From JBAVEL01 sp049587715 (GTDB lineage: Bacteria; Bacteroidota; Ignavibacteria; UBA10030; UBA6906), in NCBI GenBank assembly GCA_049587715.1, contig JBAVEL010000012.1:1-13256 (forward strand): 13,256 nt of DNA, in the 5' to 3' direction. A model generated the notes under the pieces. The model made no database searches, was not told the origin of the DNA, and saw only the letters and a program-made list of their open reading frames with translations. Below are positions 1-7,500 of the stretch, in pieces (the stretch's first letter is position 1; every line of letters starts with the position of its first letter). The translations under genes and the position numbers were made by a program.

Positions 1-810
1 CACCTCAACCGTGTGGGGGCGGTGGTGGGGGCTTTCCGGATGGAGGAGGGGGGGGGAAGGAAGTACAGTGCCATCGGGGCGCTGCACGACGCCGTGGAGG
101 ATTTGCTGAGTGTGGCATGCGACGAGGAGGGGAGGCTCTACGGACTGGAACGCTACGGGGATTTCATCGAGGAGTTTCTCCCGGCCGAGCTTCACGCCCC
201 CGTTCTCCTCCTCACAAACCACTACGATCTCATTCTCCAGGACATCCGGTCGCGCCTGCGGAGGGAGAACCGGTCGCTGACGGGGGAGGAACTTGTCAGC
301 TCCCTGGCGGCGGGATTGCCGGGGGCCTCTCCGGCCCTGAACGGATACATGTCCCGCATGGCTGATCTCCTGGCGGGAGAACCGCTCGGGCCCGACCCGT
401 ATGAGGGAGCGAAGTGGCTCTGTTACCGCCGGCTGTATGTGCGCGACATGGCGCGCGATGCCCTGGCCGCGCGGGATTTCAGGACGTACGAGATCAAGGC
501 CGTGGATCTTTCAGACAACGCCAACGGCCGGGACGCGCTGGCCATGTGGGGACGCATCAAGAACATCGTGAAGATGGATATCTGGGCGCGGGAGGGCTAT
601 GCGCTGGGATCCTCGTGGCACCCCCTGAACAGCCGCATCATGGAGCTGGAGGAGGATGCGCTGGTGCACGCCGAACATCTGGTGCTCAGGGATTTCCTGG
701 AGTCGGTGTCCTGCCAGGACTTCGTGATGTCGGGACTTCTGAAGATCGGAAGGCTGAGCACCGTCTTCTACGTGGGGGAACCGGCCGGGGACCCCGCTGT
801 GGGAGGCTGA
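1..810 (+). CDS. HD-domain (SpoT/RelA-hydrolase-like) phosphohydrolase, 5' partial
   Basis: The frame is open from base 1 to the TGA at 808-810, so the N-terminus lies outside the window. A GTG at base 13 is not a convincing start, because conserved HD residues begin at the first codon. Numbering from base 1, His1 ('HLNRV'), His29-Asp30 in 'ALHDAVED', and Asp169/Asn173 in 'IKAVDLSDN' match the H...HD...D metal-binding pattern of HD hydrolases. Glu33-Asp34 match the ED of the SpoT/MESH1 hydrolase box, and 'IKAVDLSDN' corresponds to the 'KLADRLHN' helix. The family hydrolyses phosphoesters, including (p)ppGpp; the substrate here is inferred only. No signal peptide or membrane segment is visible, so it is probably cytoplasmic. 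The part seen has no TGS, ACT or synthetase domain, so it is a small stand-alone type. A run of nine G (48-56) interrupts the HD core. Other HD-family phosphohydrolases are possible. Confidence 0.75.
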   Translation, partial: HLNRVGAVVGAFRMEEGGGRKYSAIGALHDAVEDLLSVACDEEGRLYGLERYGDFIEEFLPAELHAPVLLLTNHYDLILQDIRSRLRRENRSLTGEELVSSLAAGLPGASPALNGYMSRMADLLAGEPLGPDPYEGAKWLCYRRLYVRDMARDALAARDFRTYEIKAVDLSDNANGRDALAMWGRIKNIVKMDIWAREGYALGSSWHPLNSRIMELEEDALVHAEHLVLRDFLESVSCQDFVMSGLLKIGRLSTVFYVGEPAGDPAVGG

Positions 811-831
811 ATCGGGGGACACCCCTCGGTG

Positions 832-847
832 CGTGATGCACATCACG
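832..847. promoter_or_regulatory. CRP/FNR-type palindromic operator candidate
   Basis: CGTGATGCACATCACG is a perfect 7-bp inverted repeat around two bases and contains GTGA-N6-TCAC, the core of the CRP-family consensus TGTGA-N6-TCACA. Its centre (839.5) lies about 61-64 bp upstream of the start point expected from the promoter at 868-896, the classical class-I activator position. It could instead form a weak hairpin (5-bp stem, 6-nt loop) after the HD gene, but no T-run follows. Binding by a CRP/FNR regulator is inferred. Confidence 0.5.
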
Positions 848-867
848 GGCGATCGGGTAATTCATCC

Positions 868-896
868 TTGACTCTCTCCCCGGCGTGAGCCATATT
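868..896 (+). promoter_or_regulatory. Sigma70-like promoter for the pilin-like gene
   Basis: A -35 box TTGACT (868-873) and a -10 box CATATT (891-896) are separated by exactly 17 bp. The expected start point is about 901-903, giving a leader of roughly 57 nt before the GTG at 959. The same boxes and spacing (TTGACT-N17-CATAAT) occur at 9582-9610. Confidence 0.6.
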
Positions 897-958
897 GCCT
901 GTGCGTTCGCTTCCTCCCCTTCCTGCTCTGCCCTTTCACCTTCTCCGGGAGTCCTGCT

Positions 959-1369
959 GTGGGTCAGCAGCACATCATGCTTCTCGTTCTGGTCGTCTGC
1001 ATTGTGGGCGTCATGACCTCCGTGGGTGTCATTGCATTCCAGGACTTCATGGCCCCCGACAACCGGCTGGTTCTGAGGGAGGAACTGCACCGTATGGGCG
1101 CCGCGGCCCAGCGGTACTACCGTACCCCCGCGGCGCAGGGAGGAGGGGAGGGGACATTCCTTGCGCTGAATCTGCTGCCGGAAGGGATCCGGCGCCTGAC
1201 AGACCGGCCCTCCACCAAGCAGGGGGACTTCTTCATCCGGCACTCGGGCCTGACGCGTTCCACCGAAATCATGGCCATCGGGGTGGAGAGGGGGTTCGAC
1301 TCCCGCTATCCCGTGCGCATCAGCCTGACCGTCTGGCCCGACAGCATGGCCCTCCGCATGCATAACTGA
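959..1369 (+). CDS. Small pilin-like single-pass membrane protein ('MGQQ' family)
   Basis: This 136-aa protein starts at GTG 959. The start is supported by a CCGGGAG Shine-Dalgarno at 945-951 with 7-nt spacing, and by the conserved-looking N-terminus 'MGQQHIMLLVLVV'. Residues 6-28 form one hydrophobic helix. Then come 'REELHRMGAAAQRYYRTP' and a Gly-rich 'GGGEGTF', followed by a presumed extracytoplasmic beta-rich tail. From memory, FCB-group genomes encode short hypothetical proteins of the same plan (MGQQQ, one helix, 'AQQYYRRP', 'GGGGGSF'). The plan resembles type IV pilins/pseudopilins: N-terminal helix, then an alpha-spine segment with a 'YY' before a globular head. The Glu5 and prepilin peptidase site are not typical, so assembly into a pilus is unproven. 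It is monocistronic, with its own promoter and a downstream hairpin. Confidence 0.75.
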   Translation: MGQQHIMLLVLVVCIVGVMTSVGVIAFQDFMAPDNRLVLREELHRMGAAAQRYYRTPAAQGGGEGTFLALNLLPEGIRRLTDRPSTKQGDFFIRHSGLTRSTEIMAIGVERGFDSRYPVRISLTVWPDSMALRMHN

Positions 1370-1393
1370 GGAGGCACCGCCCCCCTATGGCAC

Positions 1394-1425
1394 TGCGCCC
1401 CCTCCGCTTCTGCGGAGGGGGCGCA
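1394..1425. terminator. Hairpin terminator between convergent genes
   Basis: A perfect 14-bp GC-rich stem (1394-1407 with 1412-1425) encloses a TTCT loop. It sits between the stop of the pilin-like gene (1369, +) and the stop of the M16 gene (1450, -). On the + strand it is followed by a short T-rich stretch (CGTGTTTGTC); no T tract follows on the - strand. It is best read as the terminator of the + gene, and may also block readthrough from the other side. Confidence 0.7.
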
Positions 1426-1449
1426 CGTGTTTGTCGTCATCCCCCCGTG

Positions 1450-2892
1450 TCAGGGGAGAGGTCGTCCCTCGGTGTCGCACAGCACGATGGGGCCCGCCTT
1501 CATTGCTTCCATCCCGCTCCGGATGGATGCCACGTCCCCCACCACCACCACGGCCATGCGGGAGGCGTCCAGGTACTGGCCAGCCACCTGCCGGACATCC
1601 TCCCTGCCGATCCGCTCGATGTTCTGGAGATAGGTCTGATAGTAGTCGTCCGGCAGGTTGTAGAGGACGATGTTCTGCAGGATGCCGGCCACCTGGGCAG
1701 GGGTCTCAAACGAGAGGGCGAAACCCCCCACGAGACCCTTCTTGATGAAGTCCAGCTCCTCGGGGGTGACGCCCTCCCTGTGCATGAGGTCCAGCTCGCG
1801 GAGGAACTCGGCCAGGGCGCTGTCGGTCTTGCCGGCGAAGACCCCGGCGGCGGCCATGAAAGGCCCGGGGTGTTTCAGGAACTGGAATGAGGAGCGGGCC
1901 CCGTAGGTGTACCCGTGCCGCTCCCGCAGATTCATGTTCAGCCGGCTGGCAAACTGACCCCCGAGGATGCGGTTCATGGCCAGCACGGGGAAGTAGTCGG
2001 GCGTGGACCGTGCCAGGGCGGGGTAGCCGATGCGTATCTCGGACTGCGGGGCTCCCGGTTTGTCGATGAGGTATATCCTGCGTGCATCCACCTCCGGGGT
2101 CGGAGGGGCCTCCGCCGCCGGGACGCGATCCCCCGTCCAGCGGCCCAGGGCGCGCCCCAGCCGGGATGTGGCATCCTCCAGGGTGATATCCCCCACCACG
2201 ATCAGAACGGCGTTCCCGGGTCTGTAGTAGGTCCGGTAGAACCGCTCCAGATCCTCCCGGGTGATGGCGCCGAGCGACTGCTCCGTTCCCGCCGGGTCTT
2301 TTCCGTAGGGATGCGAATCCCCGTACACGATCCTGCTGAAGGCCAGGGATGCAATCGTGGCCGCCCGGTCCTTTTGCTGGAGGAGGGCTGTCAGCCGCTG
2401 GTCCCGCAGCCGTTCCACTTCCCGGGGAGGGAAGGCGGGATCGGTCAGGACATCGGCCATCACCTCGAGTGTCGCGTCCAGGTGCCGGGTCAACGTGTTC
2501 AGGGTGACGAAGGTGGCGTCGAAGGTGGAGCGGACGGACAACTGCGCTCCCACAAACTCCATGGCGTCGGCAATCTCGAGGGCCGACCGGGAGGAGGTTC
2601 CCTCATCCAGGACATCGGCGGTGAGGGATGCCACGCCCGGACGGCCGGCCGGGTCACGGTCCGAGCCCGCGTGGATGATCAGGTTGAGGGCGAGCTCGGG
2701 GAGTTCGGTGTCACGCACCAGGCGGATCTCCAGGCCGTTGGCCAGCCGGGCTTTCTGAATGTCGGGAAGCTGCACCCGCGGCGCCGGGCCTCCCTTCGGA
2801 CGGACTGTCCGGTCTATCTGCGCATGCATGGTCGTTGTGGATGAGGTGAGGGCGAGGAGCCCCGCACAGGCGGCGATCAGGGGCGTGTTCAT
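1450..2892 (-). CDS. M16 family peptidase, non-catalytic (R/Y) subunit
   Basis: This 480-aa exported protein starts at ATG 2892, with an ideal AAGGAGG Shine-Dalgarno (2899-2905, 6-nt spacing). The start overlaps the stop of the upstream M16 gene as ATGA. The signal peptide covers about residues 1-24 (cleavage near 'MHA|Q'). The M16 fold is clear: 'ANGLEIRLVRD', 'SHPYGKDPAGTE' and 'RPGNAVLIVVGD'. At the HxxEH position it has S89-L-T-A92-D93, so it cannot bind the catalytic zinc. It does carry the R/Y pair of partner subunits (R323 and Y330 in 'LRERHGYTYG', the same 7-residue spacing as in bacterial M16B heterodimers). It therefore probably completes the substrate chamber of a heterodimer with the 2889-4286 product in the periplasm. 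Family membership is very sure; pairing is inferred from coupling and complementary motifs. Confidence 0.92.
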   Translation of the reverse strand: MNTPLIAACAGLLALTSSTTTMHAQIDRTVRPKGGPAPRVQLPDIQKARLANGLEIRLVRDTELPELALNLIIHAGSDRDPAGRPGVASLTADVLDEGTSSRSALEIADAMEFVGAQLSVRSTFDATFVTLNTLTRHLDATLEVMADVLTDPAFPPREVERLRDQRLTALLQQKDRAATIASLAFSRIVYGDSHPYGKDPAGTEQSLGAITREDLERFYRTYYRPGNAVLIVVGDITLEDATSRLGRALGRWTGDRVPAAEAPPTPEVDARRIYLIDKPGAPQSEIRIGYPALARSTPDYFPVLAMNRILGGQFASRLNMNLRERHGYTYGARSSFQFLKHPGPFMAAAGVFAGKTDSALAEFLRELDLMHREGVTPEELDFIKKGLVGGFALSFETPAQVAGILQNIVLYNLPDDYYQTYLQNIERIGREDVRQVAGQYLDASRMAVVVVGDVASIRSGMEAMKAGPIVLCDTEGRPLP

Positions 2893-4286
2893 CGGAGGCC
2901 TCCTTCCGGCGGCTTGCTTCCCCCGGGGGAGGCCTTACCCTGCTGCCCCTGGGGGACGATCGTGAGGACGAGACCCGGCGAACCCAGGATGTCACGGGCC
3001 CCGTTCTGCACTTCTTCCCGGGTGATTCCGGTGAACCGGTCGAACTCGCTATTGAAGTTGCCCGGATCCCCCGTCAGCGTGTGGTAGGTTGCGAGGGCGT
3101 TGGCCTTTCCGAGCACGGTGGAGCGGGCGCCGATGAAATCCACCTCCTTGTTGTTGAGGGAGGTGCGGATCTCCCTCTCCGTCACGCCCTCTTCCAAGAG
3201 GCGGCGTATCTCGACCCGGACCGCCTCCTCGAGCTCCGCGGGAGTCCGGCCGGGTTTTGGGGTGACGTCGATGATGAGCTGGCCTCCGATCTCCATCCCG
3301 TACTGATAGGCGCTGACCGATTGGGCAATCTGCCTGTCATACACGAGGGTGCGGTAGAGCCGCGAGTTCTTGCCTCTGGACAGGATGTCGGTAAGGACAT
3401 CCATCAGGGCGTCGCCCCGCGTGTTGAGGGGGTGGGAGGTCCAGGCCATGTACAGCCGGGGGAGTTGTACCCTGTCCTCCAGCACCAGGCGCTTCTCCTT
3501 GTCCGTCTTCACCGGGGGAGGAGCGGGCCGGGGCACCGCCGCGCCCCGGGGAAGCGGGCCGAAGTACTTCTGGATGAGAGCCCGGGCCTCCCTGCTGTCG
3601 AAGTCCCCCGCCACCGAAAGCACCGCGTTGTTCGGGGCATAGTAGAGCCGGAAGAAGTTCTTCACGTCCTCCAGGGATGCGGCCGAGAGGTCGTCCATGG
3701 AACCGATGACGGGCCAGCCGTACGGGTGGGTATCGCCGTAGAGACCCCGGGCGATGGTCTCCCATGCCCTGCCGTAGGGCTGGTTGTCGTAGTTCTGCCG
3801 GCGCTCGTTCTTCACAACGTCCCGCTGGTTGTCCAGCTTCTCCTGGGTCATGGCGGACAGCAGAAAGCCCATCCGGTCGCTTTCCAGGTAGAGGGAGAGC
3901 TCCAGCTGGTTGCTCGGCACCACCTCGAAGTAGTTTGTCCGGTCGTTGTTGGTGGTCCCGTTGACGTTTCCTCCCACTTCCTGGAGAAGGCGGAAGTGCT
4001 CGTCATCTCCCACGTGATCAGAACCCTGGAACATCATGTGTTCGAAGAGATGGGCGAAGCCGGTCCGCCCCGGCTTCTCGTTCTTGGATCCCACATGATA
4101 CATCACCACCACCGCGATGACGGGGGCGGAATGGTCCTCGTGCAGGATGACGCTCAGGCCGTTGTCCAGGGTGTAGGCATCGAACGGGACCCGTATCTGC
4201 GCCGCGGCCTCAGCCGGCATACCCATCCATCCGCAGGCGAACAGGATGCCGAGGAGGAGTGCCCGGGGGGTGAACGTTGGTCTCAT
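2889..4286 (-). CDS. M16 family zinc peptidase, catalytic subunit
   Basis: This 465-aa exported metallopeptidase starts at ATG 4286. A GGAG Shine-Dalgarno lies about 6 nt upstream, and the start gives a clean signal peptide (residues 1-29, 'PAEAAAQ'). The open frame continues upstream to 4598, but that would run into the divergent gene and has no signal peptide. The inverted zinc motif H79-L-F-E82-H83 is present, with the third ligand E161 in 'VVKNERRQNYDN'. 'GDTHPYGWPVIGS' and 'YYAPNNAVLSVAGDF' are standard M16B landmarks. The C-terminal half (from about residue 250) is the second M16 domain; its 'SRLYRTLVYDRQIAQSVSAY' lacks the usual Gly-x-x-Tyr of the R/Y loop, which the downstream gene supplies. 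First gene of a two-gene operon. M16B proteins degrade peptides or process exported proteins. Confidence 0.93.
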   Translation of the reverse strand: MRPTFTPRALLLGILFACGWMGMPAEAAAQIRVPFDAYTLDNGLSVILHEDHSAPVIAVVVMYHVGSKNEKPGRTGFAHLFEHMMFQGSDHVGDDEHFRLLQEVGGNVNGTTNNDRTNYFEVVPSNQLELSLYLESDRMGFLLSAMTQEKLDNQRDVVKNERRQNYDNQPYGRAWETIARGLYGDTHPYGWPVIGSMDDLSAASLEDVKNFFRLYYAPNNAVLSVAGDFDSREARALIQKYFGPLPRGAAVPRPAPPPVKTDKEKRLVLEDRVQLPRLYMAWTSHPLNTRGDALMDVLTDILSRGKNSRLYRTLVYDRQIAQSVSAYQYGMEIGGQLIIDVTPKPGRTPAELEEAVRVEIRRLLEEGVTEREIRTSLNNKEVDFIGARSTVLGKANALATYHTLTGDPGNFNSEFDRFTGITREEVQNGARDILGSPGLVLTIVPQGQQGKASPGGSKPPEGGLR

Positions 4287-4319
4287 GTCTGCTCCGCATT
4301 GGTGAATGGCTCCGGCAGG

Positions 4320-4353
4320 TTTTGGCCCAATATCCGGATTTCTTCCGCCAAAA
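4320..4353. promoter_or_regulatory. Nested inverted repeat in divergent intergenic region
   Basis: TTTTGGC (4320-4326) and GCCAAAA (4347-4353) form a perfect 7-bp inverted repeat. It surrounds, almost concentrically, the 8-bp palindrome ATCCGGAT (4332-4339). It lies 34-67 bp upstream of the M16 start at 4286 and on the far side of the + strand leader, so it could be an operator for the M16 operon. I recognise no specific regulator. Confidence 0.3.
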
Positions 4354-4413
4354 GCCAGAAATGCGGGCCCCGCCCCCGGGGTGGCGCCGCGTGTATTTCG
4401 GGGGGATTCTGCG

Positions 4414-4422
4414 TATATTTTG
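4414..4422 (+). promoter_or_regulatory. Possible -10 element for the 4516 gene
   Basis: TATATTTTG is the only AT-rich, -10-like element in the otherwise very GC-rich leader. It resembles sigma70 TATAAT and loosely the Bacteroidota -7 element TAnnTTTG, though it has one extra base. No good -35 box stands 17 bp upstream (GTGTAT), so this promoter differs from the two TTGACT promoters in the window. The implied leader is about 90 nt. Confidence 0.3.
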
Positions 4423-4429
4423 GAACAGG

Positions 4430-4468
4430 GTTGCGTGGGTGCTCCCGCAACTTTCCTCCCCCTGGAGG
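4430..4468 (+). other. Two small hairpins in the 5' leader of the 4516 gene
   Basis: GTTGC (4430-4434) pairs with GCAAC (4447-4451), extended by GGG/CCC after a 2-nt bulge with a TGCT loop. Right after it, CCTCC (4455-4459) pairs with GGAGG (4464-4468). Both lie between the putative -10 element and the Shine-Dalgarno and could structure the mRNA leader. No known riboswitch fold is recognised. Confidence 0.3.
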
Positions 4469-4503
4469 GTACACTGCCCGTAGACCCCGCCGGCACCACA
4501 TCT

Positions 4504-4509
4504 GAGGAG
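4504..4509 (+). promoter_or_regulatory. Shine-Dalgarno GAGGAG fixing the 4516 start
   Basis: GAGGAG with a 6-nt spacer precedes ATG 4516. This decides the start, because the open frame extends 70 codons further upstream (to 4306) through non-coding, hairpin-rich sequence. Only the 4516 start gives a signal peptide at the very N-terminus. Confidence 0.7.
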
Positions 4510-4515
4510 CTGCTT

Positions 4516-7500
4516 ATGCGCCAGTCCAGACTGTCTTCCGCCGTTGCCTGCTTGCTGTTCTCTCTTCTTGTTCCGGGTGTTCTTGCCGCCCAGAGCATCG
4601 TGCAGGTGATTCCTCTTCCCTCCGCCCCCTACTGGAATGCGGCCTGGGGTCTGACATCCGCGGATTCATTCCTGTATGTTTCGAGCAACACCTCCGATGC
4701 CACCAACGGGCGGAAAATCATGCGCATGGACCTGTCGGGGAATGTCCTGGACAGCGTGCTGGCCCCGCCGGGAGTGGTGAGCAGCCAGGGGCTGGCCCGC
4801 GATTCGGCGGGGAACTTCTACTACCTGAGACGCTATACGTCGGCGTGCACCATCATGAAGCTCTCGCCCTCGGGAGCAATGCTGGATTCCGTCCGGTTCC
4901 CGAGCGGGAAGTACCTGGGCGGACTGGCCTGGGACGGGACGCATCTCTGGTATTCGGTCTACTACCCCGATGCGGAGTGCGGCCTCTACAAGATGGACTT
5001 CGATGCGGGAGTGGTCCTGGATACGATTCCCGTCCCAACCCTCCAGCCCTACGGCATCACCTGGGACGGCCACATGCTCTTCTACGCCGAAACCGGCTTC
5101 CAGGGGGATCCGCGCGGCATCTACATCGTGGATCCCGTTCTGGGGGACACCGCGGGGTTCATTCCCGAACCTCCCGATGGATCTTCGAACGGCACCAATC
5201 CCCATGACGTGGCCTGGGACGGGAGCCATCTGTGGCTCCTGGCGGAGCCGGTGGGGGCGAGTTCGGGAAGATCCCTCTACCGGTACGACCTGGGAGGGAG
5301 CGGCACACCCGACATCAACCTGACGAGCAGCCTGCTGAGCTTCGGAGGGGTGAGGATCGGCTCCTTTGCGGGGCTCTCCGCCGGGATACAGAATACGGGG
5401 AACGCCCCCCTCGTGATAGACAGCATCGTGGTGGGGCTTTCGGCAAGTTTCCTCACGGGTCTTGCCACTCCCCTGGTTGTTCCCTCCGGCGGAACCGTCA
5501 CCCTGCCGGTGGAGTTCCATCCCGCGGGCTATGGTCCTGATTCGGCCAGCATTGCGGTGTATTCCAACGATCCGGATGAAGGGGTGAAACGGCTTGCGGT
5601 GAGGGGTTTCGGTATCTTTGCCGACCCGCAGATCTCCGCCCCCGTCGGGTTCGACTTCGGAGCCCGCAGGGTGGGGAGTTCCAATGCCTGGCGCTGTGTC
5701 GTCCGGAACCTGGGAGGAGGGACCCTGGTGGTGGATTCGCTCCTGCTGGCCAACCCCGTCTTCGGGCTGGATTCCCTCGCCCTCCCGGCGGCCCTGGATT
5801 CCCTGGATTCGGTTTCCCTGCGTGTCTGGTTCCTCCCTGCGGCGGCGGGACCCCAGTCGGACACCCTCTGGATCCACAGCAACGCCGCAAACGGTCCCCG
5901 CACGCCGGTGGCCCTGGCGGGGGCGGGCAGCACAACCCCGATTCCCGTCGGGACTCCGCTCTGGGAGTACCAGGTCCCCGACCACCCCGTCTCCAATACA
6001 TCCCGCACGGTGAAAGGTGTGCGGGCCATCCCCGATGTGACGGGGGACGGGAAGCCCGACATCATCCTCTCCACGGAGAACTACTGGACCATGGCCGTGA
6101 ATGGGAACTCATCCGTCACGACGGAGCCCCTCTGGTTCTTCACCACCTACATATCCAACTACAGCGCCGGCTCCATCGGCTCGACGGGAGATTACTCGTA
6201 CCAGAAGGCCCTGGCGGTGGCCCGGGACCTGAACGGAGACGGCTTCAGCGATGTGGTCATCGGGACCGGCGGCGGAAACGAGCATGTCTATGTTCTCAAC
6301 GGCCGGACGGGGCAGATGCTATGGACATTCGGCACGGACCATCCGGACAGCTTCGGCCTGGGTGACTTCACGGGGGTGGATGTGGCGCGTGACTTCAACG
6401 GGGACGGTGTGCCGGACGTTCTGGCGGCGGCGAGCGCCACCGAGAGCGGGGGAATTGGAGGCCGCCGGAGCATGTACCTGTTCCACGGGGCGACGGGGGC
6501 CGTGCTCTGGCAGTCCCCCCTTCCCGGCTTCACCCACGGCGTCACGAGCATCGACGATATCGACCTGGACGGGATCCCCGACGCCATCGGAACGGTCGGC
6601 CAGCCGGCCTACAAGTTCACCGGCGTGAGCGGAGCCACGGGGAACCTGTTGTGGGACTTCACGGTGGGCTCCTCCAGCGGGGGAGGGAAGGAGGTCATGG
6701 TGCTTCCCGTTCCGGGCGGAACTCCGGATGTTGTGGCGAGCGCCTTCTGGGGTCCGGTGTACCGCCTGGATGCGGAATCGGGCACGCAGCTCTGGTCCTA
6801 CTCCACGGGGGGGAGCGGGGTGCTCCAGCTCCAGCGTCAGAAGGACCTGAACGGAGACGGGATCGATGAGGTCCTCATGGCCCTTCTGGGGGGAGGCGCC
6901 CGCTGTGTCAACGGCGCCACGGGAGCCCTCATCTGGAGTCTTCCCACGGGAAACACGATGGGCATTGCGGCCCTCCCCGACCTCAACCAGGACGGGGTTC
7001 ATGACGTGGCCATTGCGGTTCAGAACCAGGGGGCGATGATCGTCCGCGGCCAGGACGGCTCGCAGCTTGCCCTGTTCCCCATTCCCGGGAACCAGACCCG
7101 GGAGGTGGCGGCCGTGCCGGATATGGACGGAAACAACAGCTGGGAGATCATCGCCGGGGGGAACCTGGGCCGTGCCGCGCTGCTCTCGGGGGGGGTGGAC
7201 GCGGGACCGAGCAGCGCTTCTCCGGGCGAGCCCCTTCCCGGGGGGGTTATCCTCCGGGCGAACTACCCCAACCCGTTCAATCCATCCACGACCATCTCCT
7301 TCAGGATTCCGGAACGGGCGGACTGCACACTCGGGATCTTCGACCTGCTGGGCCGGGAGGTGCGGAGCTACGCCTTTGAGCGGGTTCCCGCCGGAGATCA
7401 CTCCCTGGAATGGGACGGGATGGATGCGCGGGGGATTGTTGCGGCCAGCGGGGTGTATTTCTACCGCCTGCGGGCGGGGAGCGTGGTCCTGAGCCGGAGC

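Noticed and set aside
832..847. The palindrome as a rho-independent terminator of the HD gene
   Set aside because: The stem is only 5 bp once a loop is allowed and no T-run follows. The GTGA-N6-TCAC pattern and distance to the promoter fit an operator better.
895..1365. 156-codon plus-strand open frame overlapping the pilin-like gene
   Set aside because: It lies in another frame, has Cys/His/Pro/Arg-rich low-complexity translation and no ribosome site, and begins within the predicted promoter.
1387..4505. Long plus-strand open frames opposite the M16 genes (e.g. 1915-2844, 3081-4505)
   Set aside because: They are antisense to two genes with full M16 motifs and good ribosome sites. The translations show no domains.
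4306..4515. N-terminal extension of the 1000-aa protein to base 4306
   Set aside because: It would place 70 non-signal residues ahead of a clear signal peptide. The DNA there is hairpin-rich leader, and GAGGAG sits right before ATG 4516.
4287..4598. N-terminal extension of the catalytic M16 gene to base 4598
   Set aside because: It would overlap the divergent gene's coding start and bury the signal peptide. ATG 4286 has a Shine-Dalgarno and gives a normal exported M16 length.
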